Assembly (NCBI GenBank): GCA_947625705.1 | Contig: CANQPG010000003.1 | Coordinates: 1 to 64,000 of the forward strand | From: an uncultured Peptococcaceae bacterium | Lineage (GTDB): Bacteria > Bacillota > Dehalobacteriia > UBA4068 > UBA4997 | DNA length: 64,000 nucleotides | Direction: 5' to 3' | Shown here: in pieces, positions 54,522-62,966 of the stretch | Numbering within the stretch: the stretch's first letter is position 1 | How the letters are laid out: each line of letters opens with the position of its first letter | Position numbers and translations under genes: made by a program | The notes under the pieces: model-generated | Seen by the model: the letters and a program-made list of their open reading frames with translations, nothing else | Told to the model about the DNA's origin: nothing | Database searches by the model: none

Positions 54522-55316
54522 ATGGATTTGGCGCAAAAGGCCGAGCTGGCAGCGCGGCTGCTTAAAGTGCGCTCTGCTGTGGCGCGGGTTTTTCTGCCGC
54601 TGGCGGAGCGTCTGCCGGCGCAGGTTTTGCCCGGGGCGGGCTGGCCGGAGCGGGAAATGCTGCCCACGCTGGTGCTGCTGCCGCAGGCGGCGGGGAACAT
54701 AGCGGCATGGGCGCGGGCAGAAAAACTGGCGCTGGCGCTGGAGCTTAGCTTCCTGGCCGGGCGGGTGCATGACAATACCGCGGCGGCGGATAATATCCAC
54801 GGGCGGGCGATTTTGGCGGGCGATTATCTTTATGCCCAAAGCGCCCTGACCTTGACCGACTGCGGCTTCGACGGCTGGCTGGGTAAGGTCGGGCGGCAGC
54901 TGGCGCGGCGCAGCGAGGCGCGGCGCGAGCGGCTGGACTGGCAGGGGCGCGCCTTTGTACCGGAGGCGGAAAAGCTCGCCAATCTGCCGAAAGAAAACGG
55001 CGAGGGCGTATCCTTGGCGGCGGCAATGGCGGCGGAGGCGGCGGGCATGGCGCCCAAAGCAGCGGACGCCTACGCCGAGTTTGGCTTTTACCTCGGCATT
55101 TTGCAGGGGATAATTCTTTCCGATTACACACGGGGCGCGGCGTTTGCCGAGGCACTTGCGCAGGCGCGGGGCGCTCTGTTACATATCCCGCAGCTCTCTG
55201 AGGCGGCGGAACAAACGCTGCTGGCTAAACTTACCGGCGGCGGGCAGGAGGAGGAACGGCGGTGCGGCAGGGAAGAGCGGTGCGAAAGGCCGCAGACAGT
55301 CGGCAGCAATGGCTGA
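54522..55316 (+). CDS. Catalytically degenerate polyprenyl synthase-like protein (putative partner subunit)
   Basis: 264 residues, almost all helical. LALELSFLAGRVHDNTAAADNIHGRAILAGDYLYA lines up with the first Asp-rich region of the next gene (HTGSLVHDDVIDQ ... GDFLIG), but DDxxD is replaced by DNTAAAD and no second DDxxD is present. Firmicutes are known to use two-component heptaprenyl diphosphate synthases, with a non-catalytic small subunit that sets chain length. This gene overlaps the active subunit gene by 55 bp, which suggests coupled synthesis of a complex. The partner role is inferred. ATG 54522 follows GGGTGA; GTG 54513 is an alternative. Confidence 0.65.
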   Translation: MDLAQKAELAARLLKVRSAVARVFLPLAERLPAQVLPGAGWPEREMLPTLVLLPQAAGNIAAWARAEKLALALELSFLAGRVHDNTAAADNIHGRAILAGDYLYAQSALTLTDCGFDGWLGKVGRQLARRSEARRERLDWQGRAFVPEAEKLANLPKENGEGVSLAAAMAAEAAGMAPKAADAYAEFGFYLGILQGIILSDYTRGAAFAEALAQARGALLHIPQLSEAAEQTLLAKLTGGGQEEERRCGREERCERPQTVGSNG

Positions 55317-56266
55317 AGCAGGAGCTGGCGCCGCTGGAGGATTACCTGCGCGGCGCGGTAAGCTCCGATGACGCGCTGATCCATGGCGCGGCGCTCTCGC
55401 TGATCGAAGCGGGCGGCAAACGCCTGCGCCCGGCGCTGGCGTATCTCACCGGGCGGATCTACGGGGCGGACTGGGAGCAAATGCTGCCGCTTTTGGCCGC
55501 GCTGGAGCTGATCCACACCGGCAGCCTCGTCCATGACGACGTGATCGACCAAGCGGCGCTGCGGCGGGGACGCCCCACGGTGAGCTACGTGCATGGCGAC
55601 GCGGCGGCGCTGTACGTCGGGGATTTTCTGATCGGGCGGGCGCTGGAGCTGGTGGCGGTGTATCAAAACCCGCGCATTGACCGGGCGCTGAACCGCACGG
55701 TGCTGCAAATGTGCCGCGGGGAGCTTGGGCAGGAGCGCGATTTCTTCAATCTTGCGCAGGGGACGCTGGCCTATTTTTACCGCATACGCCGCAAAACGGC
55801 GCTGCTGTTCGCGGGGAGTTTGGAGTGCGGCGCGGCTTTGGCCGGGGCGCAGGAAGCGGCGGTGGACGGCTGCTGGCGGCTGGGCTATAACCTGGGGCTG
55901 GCGTTTCAGATCATCGACGATCTGCTTGATCTGCTGGCCGACGAACAGACGATCGGCAAACCGGCGGGCAACGATTTACGCCAGGGCAACCTGACGCTGC
56001 CGGTGCTGCTGGCACTCCGGGGCAATGCGGGGGACAAGCTGGCTAAAGCGGTGCGCGGCATACAGCAGGGCGAGCCGGGTGCGCTGGCGGAAGCTCTCTC
56101 GCTGGTGCGCGGATCGGACGGCGGGGCGCAGGCGGCAGACGTGGCACGGCGGCTGCTGGGGCGTGCCGAACAGGAATGTCACCGGCTGCCGCCCGGGCGC
56201 GAACGCGAGCATTTGGCCGGCGCTTTACACAGCTTTGATAAGCAGCTTTCGCGGCTGCTCAAATAA
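55262..56266 (+). CDS. Trans-polyprenyl diphosphate synthase
   Basis: 334 residues. First Asp-rich motif HDDVIDQAALRRGRPT, second FQIIDDLLDLLADE, with GGKRLRPALAYL and GDFLIGRALEL in place. It adds isopentenyl units in trans, probably to a C30-C40 product for menaquinone or another quinone side chain; chain length cannot be read from sequence. GTG 55262 follows GGAGGAGGAA inside the end of the previous gene. The pair resembles HepS/HepT of Bacillus in layout. Confidence 0.93.
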   Translation: MRQGRAVRKAADSRQQWLKQELAPLEDYLRGAVSSDDALIHGAALSLIEAGGKRLRPALAYLTGRIYGADWEQMLPLLAALELIHTGSLVHDDVIDQAALRRGRPTVSYVHGDAAALYVGDFLIGRALELVAVYQNPRIDRALNRTVLQMCRGELGQERDFFNLAQGTLAYFYRIRRKTALLFAGSLECGAALAGAQEAAVDGCWRLGYNLGLAFQIIDDLLDLLADEQTIGKPAGNDLRQGNLTLPVLLALRGNAGDKLAKAVRGIQQGEPGALAEALSLVRGSDGGAQAADVARRLLGRAEQECHRLPPGREREHLAGALHSFDKQLSRLLK

Positions 56267-56289
56267 TACATATAACAGGAGGCTTGACA

Positions 56290-56871
56290 ATGATGGTAAA
56301 AAAGTATCTGGAGCATTTGCCGAAGATCGACCCGGTGACTTATGTGGACGACTCGGCGGTAATTATGGGCATGGTGGAGCTGGCGAAGGGCGTCAGCGTC
56401 TGGCCGAACGTCACCATTCGCGGCGATGTGAACTTCATCAGGATCGGCGAGTACAGCAATGTGCAGGATAACGCCATGGTACACGTGGCAGCGCAGCCCT
56501 GCCCGACGATCATCGGCTCGCACGTAACCATCGGCCACAGCGCGGTGGTGCACGCCTGCGTGATCGAGGACAACTGCCTGATCGGCATGGGCGCGGTGGT
56601 GCTGGACGGCGCGCTCATCGGCCACGGCTCGATCATCGGCGCGGGCGCGGTGGTGCCGCCGGGCAAGATCATTCCGCCGTATTCCAAGGTGGTGGGTATC
56701 CCCGGCAAGGTGGCGGCCACCATGACCGAGGAGGACGAGCAGGCGCGTATCCGCCATGCGCGGCGCTATTGGAACCTGGCGGCCTGCTATATCGAGGGCG
56801 GCGAAAAGTATATGCTGGACGAGCCGAAAATCCCCATGCTGACTACCGAACCGTACCAAAAATACCTATAA
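56290..56871 (+). CDS. Gamma carbonic anhydrase-like left-handed beta-helix protein
   Basis: 193 residues of hexapeptide repeats. Metal ligands of the gamma-CA/PaaY group are visible: NVQDNAMVHVAA and TIGHSAVVHACVI (three His). GAGAVVPPGKIIPPYSKVVG closes the helix, followed by a C-terminal helix (EEDEQARIRHARRYW). Members are carbonic anhydrases, acetyltransferase-like proteins or of unknown activity. AGGAGG lies seven bases before ATG 56290. It may be the last gene of the isoprenoid run. Confidence 0.9.
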   Translation: MMVKKYLEHLPKIDPVTYVDDSAVIMGMVELAKGVSVWPNVTIRGDVNFIRIGEYSNVQDNAMVHVAAQPCPTIIGSHVTIGHSAVVHACVIEDNCLIGMGAVVLDGALIGHGSIIGAGAVVPPGKIIPPYSKVVGIPGKVAATMTEEDEQARIRHARRYWNLAACYIEGGEKYMLDEPKIPMLTTEPYQKYL

Positions 56872-56914
56872 TATAAGCGGCGCAAAAATTTTGCAAAAAA
56901 TTTGCCCAAAACCC

Positions 56915-56943
56915 TTGCGCTTTGGCGGGAAATGTTGTACAAT
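56915..56943 (+). promoter_or_regulatory. Promoter of recA
   Basis: TTGCGC, 17-bp spacer, TACAAT (56938-56943). Confidence 0.75.
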
Positions 56944-56956
56944 CTAAACAACAAAG

Positions 56957-56970
56957 CAAACAAATGTTCG
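56957..56970 (+). promoter_or_regulatory. LexA/DinR-type SOS box of recA
   Basis: CAAACAAATGTTCG, one base off the Gram-positive CGAAC-N4-GTTCG pattern, just downstream of the recA promoter. Confidence 0.7.
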
Positions 56971-56999
56971 GTCTGGTGGCCGGGGTTGGAGGTTGACAA

Positions 57000-58037
57000 A
57001 TGGCAGAAAGAGCAGCGACAGACAGAGCCGCGGCGTTGGAGGCCGCGCTGGCGCAGATTGAAAAGAATTTCGGCAAAGGCTCGATCATGAAGATGGGGGC
57101 TTCGGCCGCGCAGGGTATTGAGGTGATCCCCACCGGCTGTTTGCCGTTGGATATCGCGCTCGGCGTGGGCGGTATTCCGCGCGGGCGTATTGTGGAGATA
57201 TACGGGCCGGAATCCTCCGGCAAGACCACGGTGGCGCTGCATATTGCGGCCGAGGCGCAGAAAATGGGCGGCACGGCGGCGTTCATTGACGCGGAGCACG
57301 CGCTTGACCCGGTCTATGCGCACAATCTGGGCGTTAATCTGGACGAGCTGCTGGTCTCGCAGCCCGATACCGGCGAACAGGCGCTGGAAATCGCCGAAGC
57401 GCTGGTGCGCTCCGGTGCGGTCGATCTGGTGGTGGTGGACTCGGTGGCGGCGCTGGTGCCGCGGGCGGAACTTGAGGGCGACATGGGCGACGCGCACGTG
57501 GGCTTGCAGGCGCGTTTGATGAGCCAGGCGCTGCGCAAGCTGACCGGCGCGGTGAACAAAAGCCGCTGCGCCATCGTGTTTATCAACCAGCTGCGCGAAA
57601 AAGTCGGCGTGATGTACGGCAACCCGGAGGTCACCCCCGGCGGCCGTGCGCTGAAGTATTATGCCACCGTGCGTATCGACGTGCGCCGGGTGGAGACGCT
57701 GAAGCAGGGCGGCGACAGCGTGGGTAACCGCACCAAGGCCAAGATCGTCAAAAACAAGGTGGCGCCGCCGTTTAAAATGGCGGAGTTCGATATCGTGTTC
57801 GGCGAGGGCATTTCCCGCGTCGGCTCGCTGCTGGACTTGGGCGTCAATCTGGACGTTATCGACAAGAGCGGCTCCTGGTTTGCCTATAAGGGCGAGAAGA
57901 TCGGCCAGGGGCGCGAGAACGCCAAGAAGTATCTGAAAGAAAACCCGGAAGTTTTCGCCGAGGTGGAAGCCAAGGTGCGCGAGCTTTCGGTGACTTCCAA
58001 CCGTCTCGCTTTCGGCACCACCGACGACGAGGCGTAA
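57000..58037 (+). CDS. recA: Recombinase RecA
   Basis: 345 residues. Walker [29 protein letters not shown], Walker [16 protein letters not shown], loop L2 region [17 protein letters not shown] and [14 protein letters not shown]. It forms filaments on single-stranded DNA and triggers LexA cleavage. GGAGG lies ten bases before the ATG. A monocistronic unit closed by the terminator at 58072. No intein. Confidence 0.99.
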   Translation: MAERAATDRAAALEAALAQIEKNFGKGSIMKMGASAAQGIEVIPTGCLPLDIALGVGGIPRGRIVEIYGPESSGKTTVALHIAAEAQKMGGTAAFIDAEHALDPVYAHNLGVNLDELLVSQPDTGEQALEIAEALVRSGAVDLVVVDSVAALVPRAELEGDMGDAHVGLQARLMSQALRKLTGAVNKSRCAIVFINQLREKVGVMYGNPEVTPGGRALKYYATVRIDVRRVETLKQGGDSVGNRTKAKIVKNKVAPPFKMAEFDIVFGEGISRVGSLLDLGVNLDVIDKSGSWFAYKGEKIGQGRENAKKYLKENPEVFAEVEAKVRELSVTSNRLAFGTTDDEA

Positions 58038-58071
58038 TAGACCGTAAAAAACATATTAAAATATCAGACAT

Positions 58072-58102
58072 AACCTCTCTCCTGGCGGAGAGAGGTTTTT
58101 TT
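58072..58102 (+). terminator. Terminator of recA
   Basis: AACCTCTCTCC / GGAGAGAGGTT stem followed by a T-run. Confidence 0.9.
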
Positions 58103-58329
58103 GCGCCCTTTTGGCGGCGGCGGTGGGGAAAGAGGGGGAGGTTCAAAAAAAGTGAAAAAATTTTTTTAGCCGAAATTTGGCGAAATTTACCAATCCAAAA
58201 ATTTTCCACACCAACAGCTGGGCAAAATTGGCGTTCCTGCTACCACAATTTGTGTTTAAGGCCGTTTAGAGGGCAAAACAGGGCGGTTTTTGGCTTGGTC
58301 AGGCGGTTGAAAAAAGTTGTAAAAGGCTA

Positions 58330-58358
58330 TTGATTTTTTCTAAAAACTCGGTTAAAAT
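58330..58358 (+). promoter_or_regulatory. Promoter of the mraZ (dcw) operon
   Basis: TTGATT, 17-bp spacer, TAAAAT (58353-58358). The AT-rich stretch 58103-58329 before it shows no gene. Confidence 0.75.
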
Positions 58359-58412
58359 GGTGCCAAGGTGCAAAAAAGTGGTAAACAAGTGCATCTTGGT
58401 GTTAAAAAGTGG
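58358..58412 (+). promoter_or_regulatory. MraZ operator array (six phased GTG boxes)
   Basis: GTG at 58360, 58368, 58378, 58389, 58399 and 58409, mostly in an AAAGTG(G) or AAGGTG context and spaced 8, 10, 11, 10 and 10 bp. MraZ binds such direct repeats in front of its own gene in other bacteria. The array lies over and just after the expected transcript start. Confidence 0.8.
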
Positions 58413-58476
58413 ATAGTTTGTTAGCTGTGATTTTGGGCGGCCAAAGCGCCGGGCACAAGGCGGGAGGTGAGAGCAG

Positions 58477-58929
58477 ATGACTTTTATGGGAACGTATCAG
58501 AATAACGTTGACCCCAAGGGGCGCGTCAGTATTCCCGTAAAGTATCGTGAGGCTCTCGGCGAACGCTTTTATGTGACGAAAGGCTTTGACCGCTGCATTG
58601 ATATCCACACGGTGGCCGGCTGGGAAAAGCTGGCGGGCAAATTGCACAAGCTTTCCGTTACCAAACGGGATATGCGTGATTTTGTGCGCTTCGTTTTCGG
58701 CAACGCCACCGAAGTCGAGCTGGACAAGCAGGGGCGGATATTGCTGCCCGCGCTGCTCCGCGAGACGGTGGGTATCGAAAAAGAGGTTATTGTGATGGGC
58801 GTGGGCGATAAGATCGAGATCTGGGATAAGGCGGCATGGGAGAAGCACCAGCAGGAGCTTAGCCAGCATATCGCCGATATTTCCGAAAACGTCGGCGCGT
58901 TTGACGTCGACGTGGATATCGATTTGTAG
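58477..58929 (+). CDS. mraZ: Transcriptional regulator MraZ
   Basis: 150 residues with two SpoVT/AbrB-like halves: GTYQNNVDPKGRVSIPVKYR and the second copy ATEVELDKQGRILLPALLR. It forms a ring of subunits and represses the division and cell-wall (dcw) operon by binding repeats in its promoter. GGAGGTGA lies seven bases before the ATG. Array and gene fit self-regulation. Confidence 0.97.
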   Translation: MTFMGTYQNNVDPKGRVSIPVKYREALGERFYVTKGFDRCIDIHTVAGWEKLAGKLHKLSVTKRDMRDFVRFVFGNATEVELDKQGRILLPALLRETVGIEKEVIVMGVGDKIEIWDKAAWEKHQQELSQHIADISENVGAFDVDVDIDL

Positions 58930-59000
58930 GCGGCCCCGCAGTGTGGCAGGTATGGTGGTGTGTGTAGAGTGATCTGACAAAACGGCGGCGGGGAGTGAGC

Positions 59001-59954
59001 ATGACGACAACGGCACGGGAATTTAAGCATTTGCCGGTTTTGTTTGCCGAGGTCATGCAAAGCCTGAACCCAAAGCCCGGCACGGTTTTTGTGGACGGGA
59101 CTTTGGGCGGCGGCGGCCACACCGAGGGCATTTTGCAGCGGACGGCGCCTGACGGCGTGGTCATCGGTATTGACCAGGACGCGGACGCGCTGGCGGCGGC
59201 AAGCGAGCGGCTTGCCCCATACGGCGCGCGGTTCCGCCCGGTGCGGGCAAATTTTGCCGGGCTCTCCGATGTGCTGCGCGAGCAGAATATCCCGCAGGTG
59301 GACGGCGTTTTGTTGGATATCGGCGTTTCCTCTTATCAGCTGGACACGCCGGAGCGCGGTTTTTCCTATATGAGCGACGGCGCCCTCGATATGCGTATGG
59401 ACAGACGCGGCGGGGCGACGGCGGCGGACTTGTTGGCGCAATTATCAGCCGAAGAGCTGGCGGACATTATCTATAAGTACGGTGAGGAGAAGTTTTCCCG
59501 CCGCATTGCCCAAAGGATCGTGGCGGCAAGAGAGCAGCAGCCGATAACCGGGACTTTGCAGCTGGCCGAGATCGTGGCGGGTGCGATACCGCCCAAGGCG
59601 CGGCGGGCTGAAAAGCAGCACCCGGCCAAACGGACGTTTCAGGCGCTGCGCATTGCCGTAAACGACGAGCTGGGCGTGCTGGAGCGCGGCCTGGCCGCAG
59701 GATTTGCGGCGCTTAAGCCGGGCGGCAGGCTGGCGGTGATCACTTTTCATTCGCTGGAGGATAGAATTGTTAAAACGTATTTCGCCGCGCGGTGTCAAGG
59801 GTGCATTTGCCCACCGGAGTTTCCCGTTTGTGTATGCGGGCGGCAGCCGGAGGGGAAGCTCTTGCAGCGCAAGCCGATAACGGCGGGCGAGGCGGAACTT
59901 GCCGCCAACCCCCGTGCCCGCAGCGCTAAACTGCGGGTGATCGAGAAATTATAA
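59001..59954 (+). CDS. rsmH: 16S rRNA m4C1402 methyltransferase
   Basis: 317 residues. SAM-binding [16 protein letters not shown] and [11 protein letters not shown], with [42 protein letters not shown] and [13 protein letters not shown], are all family signatures. It methylates N4 of C1402 in the 30S P site. A late Cys group ([15 protein letters not shown]) is common in Firmicute members. ATG 59001 follows GGGGAG by six bases. Confidence 0.97.
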   Translation: MTTTAREFKHLPVLFAEVMQSLNPKPGTVFVDGTLGGGGHTEGILQRTAPDGVVIGIDQDADALAAASERLAPYGARFRPVRANFAGLSDVLREQNIPQVDGVLLDIGVSSYQLDTPERGFSYMSDGALDMRMDRRGGATAADLLAQLSAEELADIIYKYGEEKFSRRIAQRIVAAREQQPITGTLQLAEIVAGAIPPKARRAEKQHPAKRTFQALRIAVNDELGVLERGLAAGFAALKPGGRLAVITFHSLEDRIVKTYFAARCQGCICPPEFPVCVCGRQPEGKLLQRKPITAGEAELAANPRARSAKLRVIEKL

Positions 59955-60013
59955 AAAAACCGCGCCGTGTGACGGATTGGGATTTAAAGACGGCGGAAAG
60001 GAAGTGACCGGAT

Positions 60014-60592
60014 TTGCAGGCAGCTACGGCAAAACGCAAAATGACGGAGGCCGAACAAAGACGCTATGCCTTTCGGGTATACGAGAACGCCGACGACGCC
60101 ATGGCGGAGGCCAGGGCGAAAGCCAAGCAGCAGGCTGCGGCCGACCGCCGCGCCAAGGTGAAGCTGCTCTTTGGGGTGTTCGCGATCTTCCTGCTGGGCA
60201 TGGGTTACATGCTGCTGAACACGCAGGTCACGGTCATCGGTTATGAAATCAACCAACAGATGGCGGCCAACGATAAATTGGCCAACGACAACACCCGCCT
60301 GGTGTTGGAGATCGAACAGGCCACCAGTCCGGAAAAGGTGGCGGGATTTGCCGTCGAGCATTTTAATATGGTGACGGCGACGGAGGACTCAGTTATCTAT
60401 TACGACGCGGCGGCCGCCGAAAACTCGGCGGGCAATATCCGCACCGGCATGGCAGTAGATCAGGCGGCGCTGGGCTTCGGCACGCTGGAGGTCATTGACG
60501 ACAGCGGCTCAGGAAGCCTGATTGAAAGCATCGGCACGTTTTGGCAGCAGTTAACTTCCGGCGGCGGCGTGCAGCTCGGTATGCGTGATTAA
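60014..60592 (+). CDS. ftsL: Cell division protein FtsL-like
   Basis: 192 residues: a charged cytoplasmic tail of about 50 residues, one membrane helix (LLFGVFAIFLLGMGYMLLN, residues 51-69), then an extracellular coiled coil (QMAANDKLANDNTRLVLEI) as in FtsL/DivIC. The 60-residue Gly/Ser/Asp-rich C-terminal tail is longer than in classical FtsL. Position between rsmH and the PBP gene is that of ftsL. TTG 60014 is the likely start behind GGAAGTGA. Low sequence conservation is normal for this family. Confidence 0.8.
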   Translation: MQAATAKRKMTEAEQRRYAFRVYENADDAMAEARAKAKQQAAADRRAKVKLLFGVFAIFLLGMGYMLLNTQVTVIGYEINQQMAANDKLANDNTRLVLEIEQATSPEKVAGFAVEHFNMVTATEDSVIYYDAAAAENSAGNIRTGMAVDQAALGFGTLEVIDDSGSGSLIESIGTFWQQLTSGGGVQLGMRD

Positions 60593-60606
60593 GTTGAATA
60601 AGCGAT

Positions 60607-60643
60607 GAAATAAAGCCAGCGCCAGCAGCCCCGGCTTTATTTC
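60607..60643 (+). terminator. Hairpin between ftsL and the PBP gene
   Basis: GAAATAAAGCC / GGCTTTATTTC stem. The T-rich 3' arm makes it terminator-like, so PBP and murE may need partial read-through. The remaining 130 bp holds an AT-rich stretch (TTAATATATATTTGG) that may be a promoter, without clear hexamers. Confidence 0.55.
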
Positions 60644-60774
60644 TCTATTCTGAACAAGTTAAAAATCGGGGCGAAAAAGTGCAAAATCGCCCGGCGGCGT
60701 ATATTTGCCGCCATGGTTAATATATATTTGGTAAGCGTATCAGGCGGAATTTGCGGGAGAGGAGGCGGCAGATC

Positions 60775-62934
60775 ATGCGGCGCAGCAATTATGTGGCCGG
60801 CAAAAAGCTGACATATGTGTTTTTCTTTTTGGCCGTCTGCTTTCTGGTGGTGGCGGCTGGCTTGGCATACCGCACGCTGGTGCAGGGGGCGGAGCTTCAG
60901 GCCAAGGCGGAAAATTCCCGCACCCGCTCGGTGACGGTGGCGGCCAACCGCGGCACGATCTATGACCGCACCGGCTCGGTGCTGGCCGTCAGCGTCAGCA
61001 CGGATTCCGTGGCCGTCAACCCCAGCCAGATCGAGGACGCCGACGTACCGGAGGTGGCCGAAAAGCTGGCGGCTATTTTGGGCGTGGATTATGACACCAT
61101 TTACCAGCGCATTACCAAAAATTCTTACTTTGAGTGGGTGAAGCGCAAGGCCGATTTTGACGTGGTGGCCGATTTAACGGTGGAGATGAAAGAGGATAAC
61201 CTGCCCGGCGTGATGTTGGTGGAGGAAACGCAGCGTTATTATCCCAAGGTGGAGCTGGCGGCCAATCTGCTGGGCTTTGCCGGTATCGACAACCAGGGTC
61301 TGGAGGGCGTGGAATATTCCTACGACGAAATTCTGAAAGGCGTGGACGGCAGTATCGTCACCGAGTATGACAGCAACAACAACATCGTGCAGCAGGCCAT
61401 TCAGGAATACAACCAGCCGCAGGACGGCTATAATATTTATCTGACCATTGACGAGAACATTCAGTATTTTGCCGAGCGCGAGCTGGACGCGCTGATGGCG
61501 AGCGAGAACCCGCCCAAGGCGGCGGCGGTGCTGGCGATGGCGCCGCAGACGGGGGAGATCCTCTGCTGGGCGAACCGCCCGACTTATGACCCCAACCATT
61601 ATCAGGACTATGACCAAAGCTGCCGGCGCAACATGCTGATCACGGATACCTATGAACCCGGCTCGGTGTTCAAGATCGTGACGGCTTCGGCGGCGCTGGA
61701 TTCCGGTGCGGCCACGCTGAACGACCGCTTCTATGACCCCGGTTACATTCAGGTCTCCTCGCACAAGATCAAATGCTGGCGCTCCTATCGCCCGCACGGC
61801 AGCCAGAGCTTTGCCGAAATTATCCAGAACTCCTGCAACCCGTGCTTCGTCAATCTGGTGCAGAAAATGGAGGCCATGCAGAAAGGCACGTTCTATAAGT
61901 ATATCGACGCTTTCGGCTTCGGCAATATCACCGGGCTGGGCTTGCAGGGCGAGGCCAAGGGCATTGTCATTGACGAGGACGTAGTCAGCCAGCTCGATCT
62001 GGCGACGATGTCGATCGGCCAGAGTATCGCGGTGACGCCGCTGCAAATGGTGACGGCGGTATCGGCGGTGGCCAACGGCGGCACGCTTTTGCAGCCTCAG
62101 ATCATTCACCACATCACCGACAACGCGGGCAACGTGGTGCAGGAATACGAGCGCAAAGAGGTGCGCCGCGTCGTTTCCGAGGAAGTGGCGAACGAGGTCT
62201 GCCTGATGTTGGAAAACGTGGTCAATAAAGGCACCGGCTCCAAGGCGTATGTGGACGGCTATCGCGTCGGCGGCAAAAGCGGCACGGCGCAGAAACCGGG
62301 CGTGGGCGGCTATCAGGAGGGCAAATATATCGCCTCGTTCTGCGCCGTCGCCCCGGTGGACGACCCGCAGGTGGTCATGCTGGTGATGATCGACGAGCCG
62401 AGCGGCGCGCTGTATCAGGGCGGCCAGGTGGCGGCGCCGGTTTTGCAGAAAATTATGGCCGATACCCTGCGTTACCTCGGCGTGGTGTCGCAGGTGACGG
62501 ATATCAAATCCGATAAGATCGAGGTCAAGGTGGAACAGCAGACCTCCGTACCGGACGTGAGCAACCTCTCGGTTGAGGAGGCCAAAAAGGTTATCGGCGT
62601 GGCCGGGCTGGAATATGAGCTGGACGGCAGCGGCGTTTACGTGGGCAGCCAGACCCCGGCCGCGTTCAGCCAGGTGCCCGTCGGCACCAAAATTCTGCTG
62701 AAAACGGTGGGCAGCGCCGCGGACGATACCGTCACCGTGCCCGACCTCACCGGCAAATACGTACGCGAGGTGGCGGAGATATTGAACGCCATGGGCTTAA
62801 AAGTGAAAACGGAGGGCAGCGGCACGGCGTTTGAGCAAAACCCGGTGCCGGGTGCGAAAGTGCAGCGCGGCGACGTCATCACCGTGCAGTTTAAGGAGGA
62901 AAACGCGGCGGACGGACAAATCGAGCCGTATTAA
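60775..62934 (+). CDS. spoVD: Class B PBP with two PASTA domains (FtsI/SpoVD type)
   Basis: 719 residues: one membrane helix (YVFFFLAVCFLVVAAGLAYR), a dimerisation domain (ANRGTIYDRTGSVLAVSVST), a transpeptidase domain with EPGSVFK (SxxK), IQNSCNP (SxN) and GGKSGTAQ (KSG), then two PASTA domains (VPDVSNLSVEEAKKVI; VPDLTGKYVREVAEIL). It cross-links septal or spore-cortex peptidoglycan. In Firmicutes the mraZ cluster may carry both pbpB and spoVD; only one copy is seen here, so it could be the vegetative divisome enzyme, the sporulation one, or both. ATG 60775 follows GAGGAGGCGG. Confidence 0.92.
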   Translation: MRRSNYVAGKKLTYVFFFLAVCFLVVAAGLAYRTLVQGAELQAKAENSRTRSVTVAANRGTIYDRTGSVLAVSVSTDSVAVNPSQIEDADVPEVAEKLAAILGVDYDTIYQRITKNSYFEWVKRKADFDVVADLTVEMKEDNLPGVMLVEETQRYYPKVELAANLLGFAGIDNQGLEGVEYSYDEILKGVDGSIVTEYDSNNNIVQQAIQEYNQPQDGYNIYLTIDENIQYFAERELDALMASENPPKAAAVLAMAPQTGEILCWANRPTYDPNHYQDYDQSCRRNMLITDTYEPGSVFKIVTASAALDSGAATLNDRFYDPGYIQVSSHKIKCWRSYRPHGSQSFAEIIQNSCNPCFVNLVQKMEAMQKGTFYKYIDAFGFGNITGLGLQGEAKGIVIDEDVVSQLDLATMSIGQSIAVTPLQMVTAVSAVANGGTLLQPQIIHHITDNAGNVVQEYERKEVRRVVSEEVANEVCLMLENVVNKGTGSKAYVDGYRVGGKSGTAQKPGVGGYQEGKYIASFCAVAPVDDPQVVMLVMIDEPSGALYQGGQVAAPVLQKIMADTLRYLGVVSQVTDIKSDKIEVKVEQQTSVPDVSNLSVEEAKKVIGVAGLEYELDGSGVYVGSQTPAAFSQVPVGTKILLKTVGSAADDTVTVPDLTGKYVREVAEILNAMGLKVKTEGSGTAFEQNPVPGAKVQRGDVITVQFKEENAADGQIEPY

Positions 62935-62966
62935 GCCGGGGATATACAGTGGAGGAGGAACTTGCG

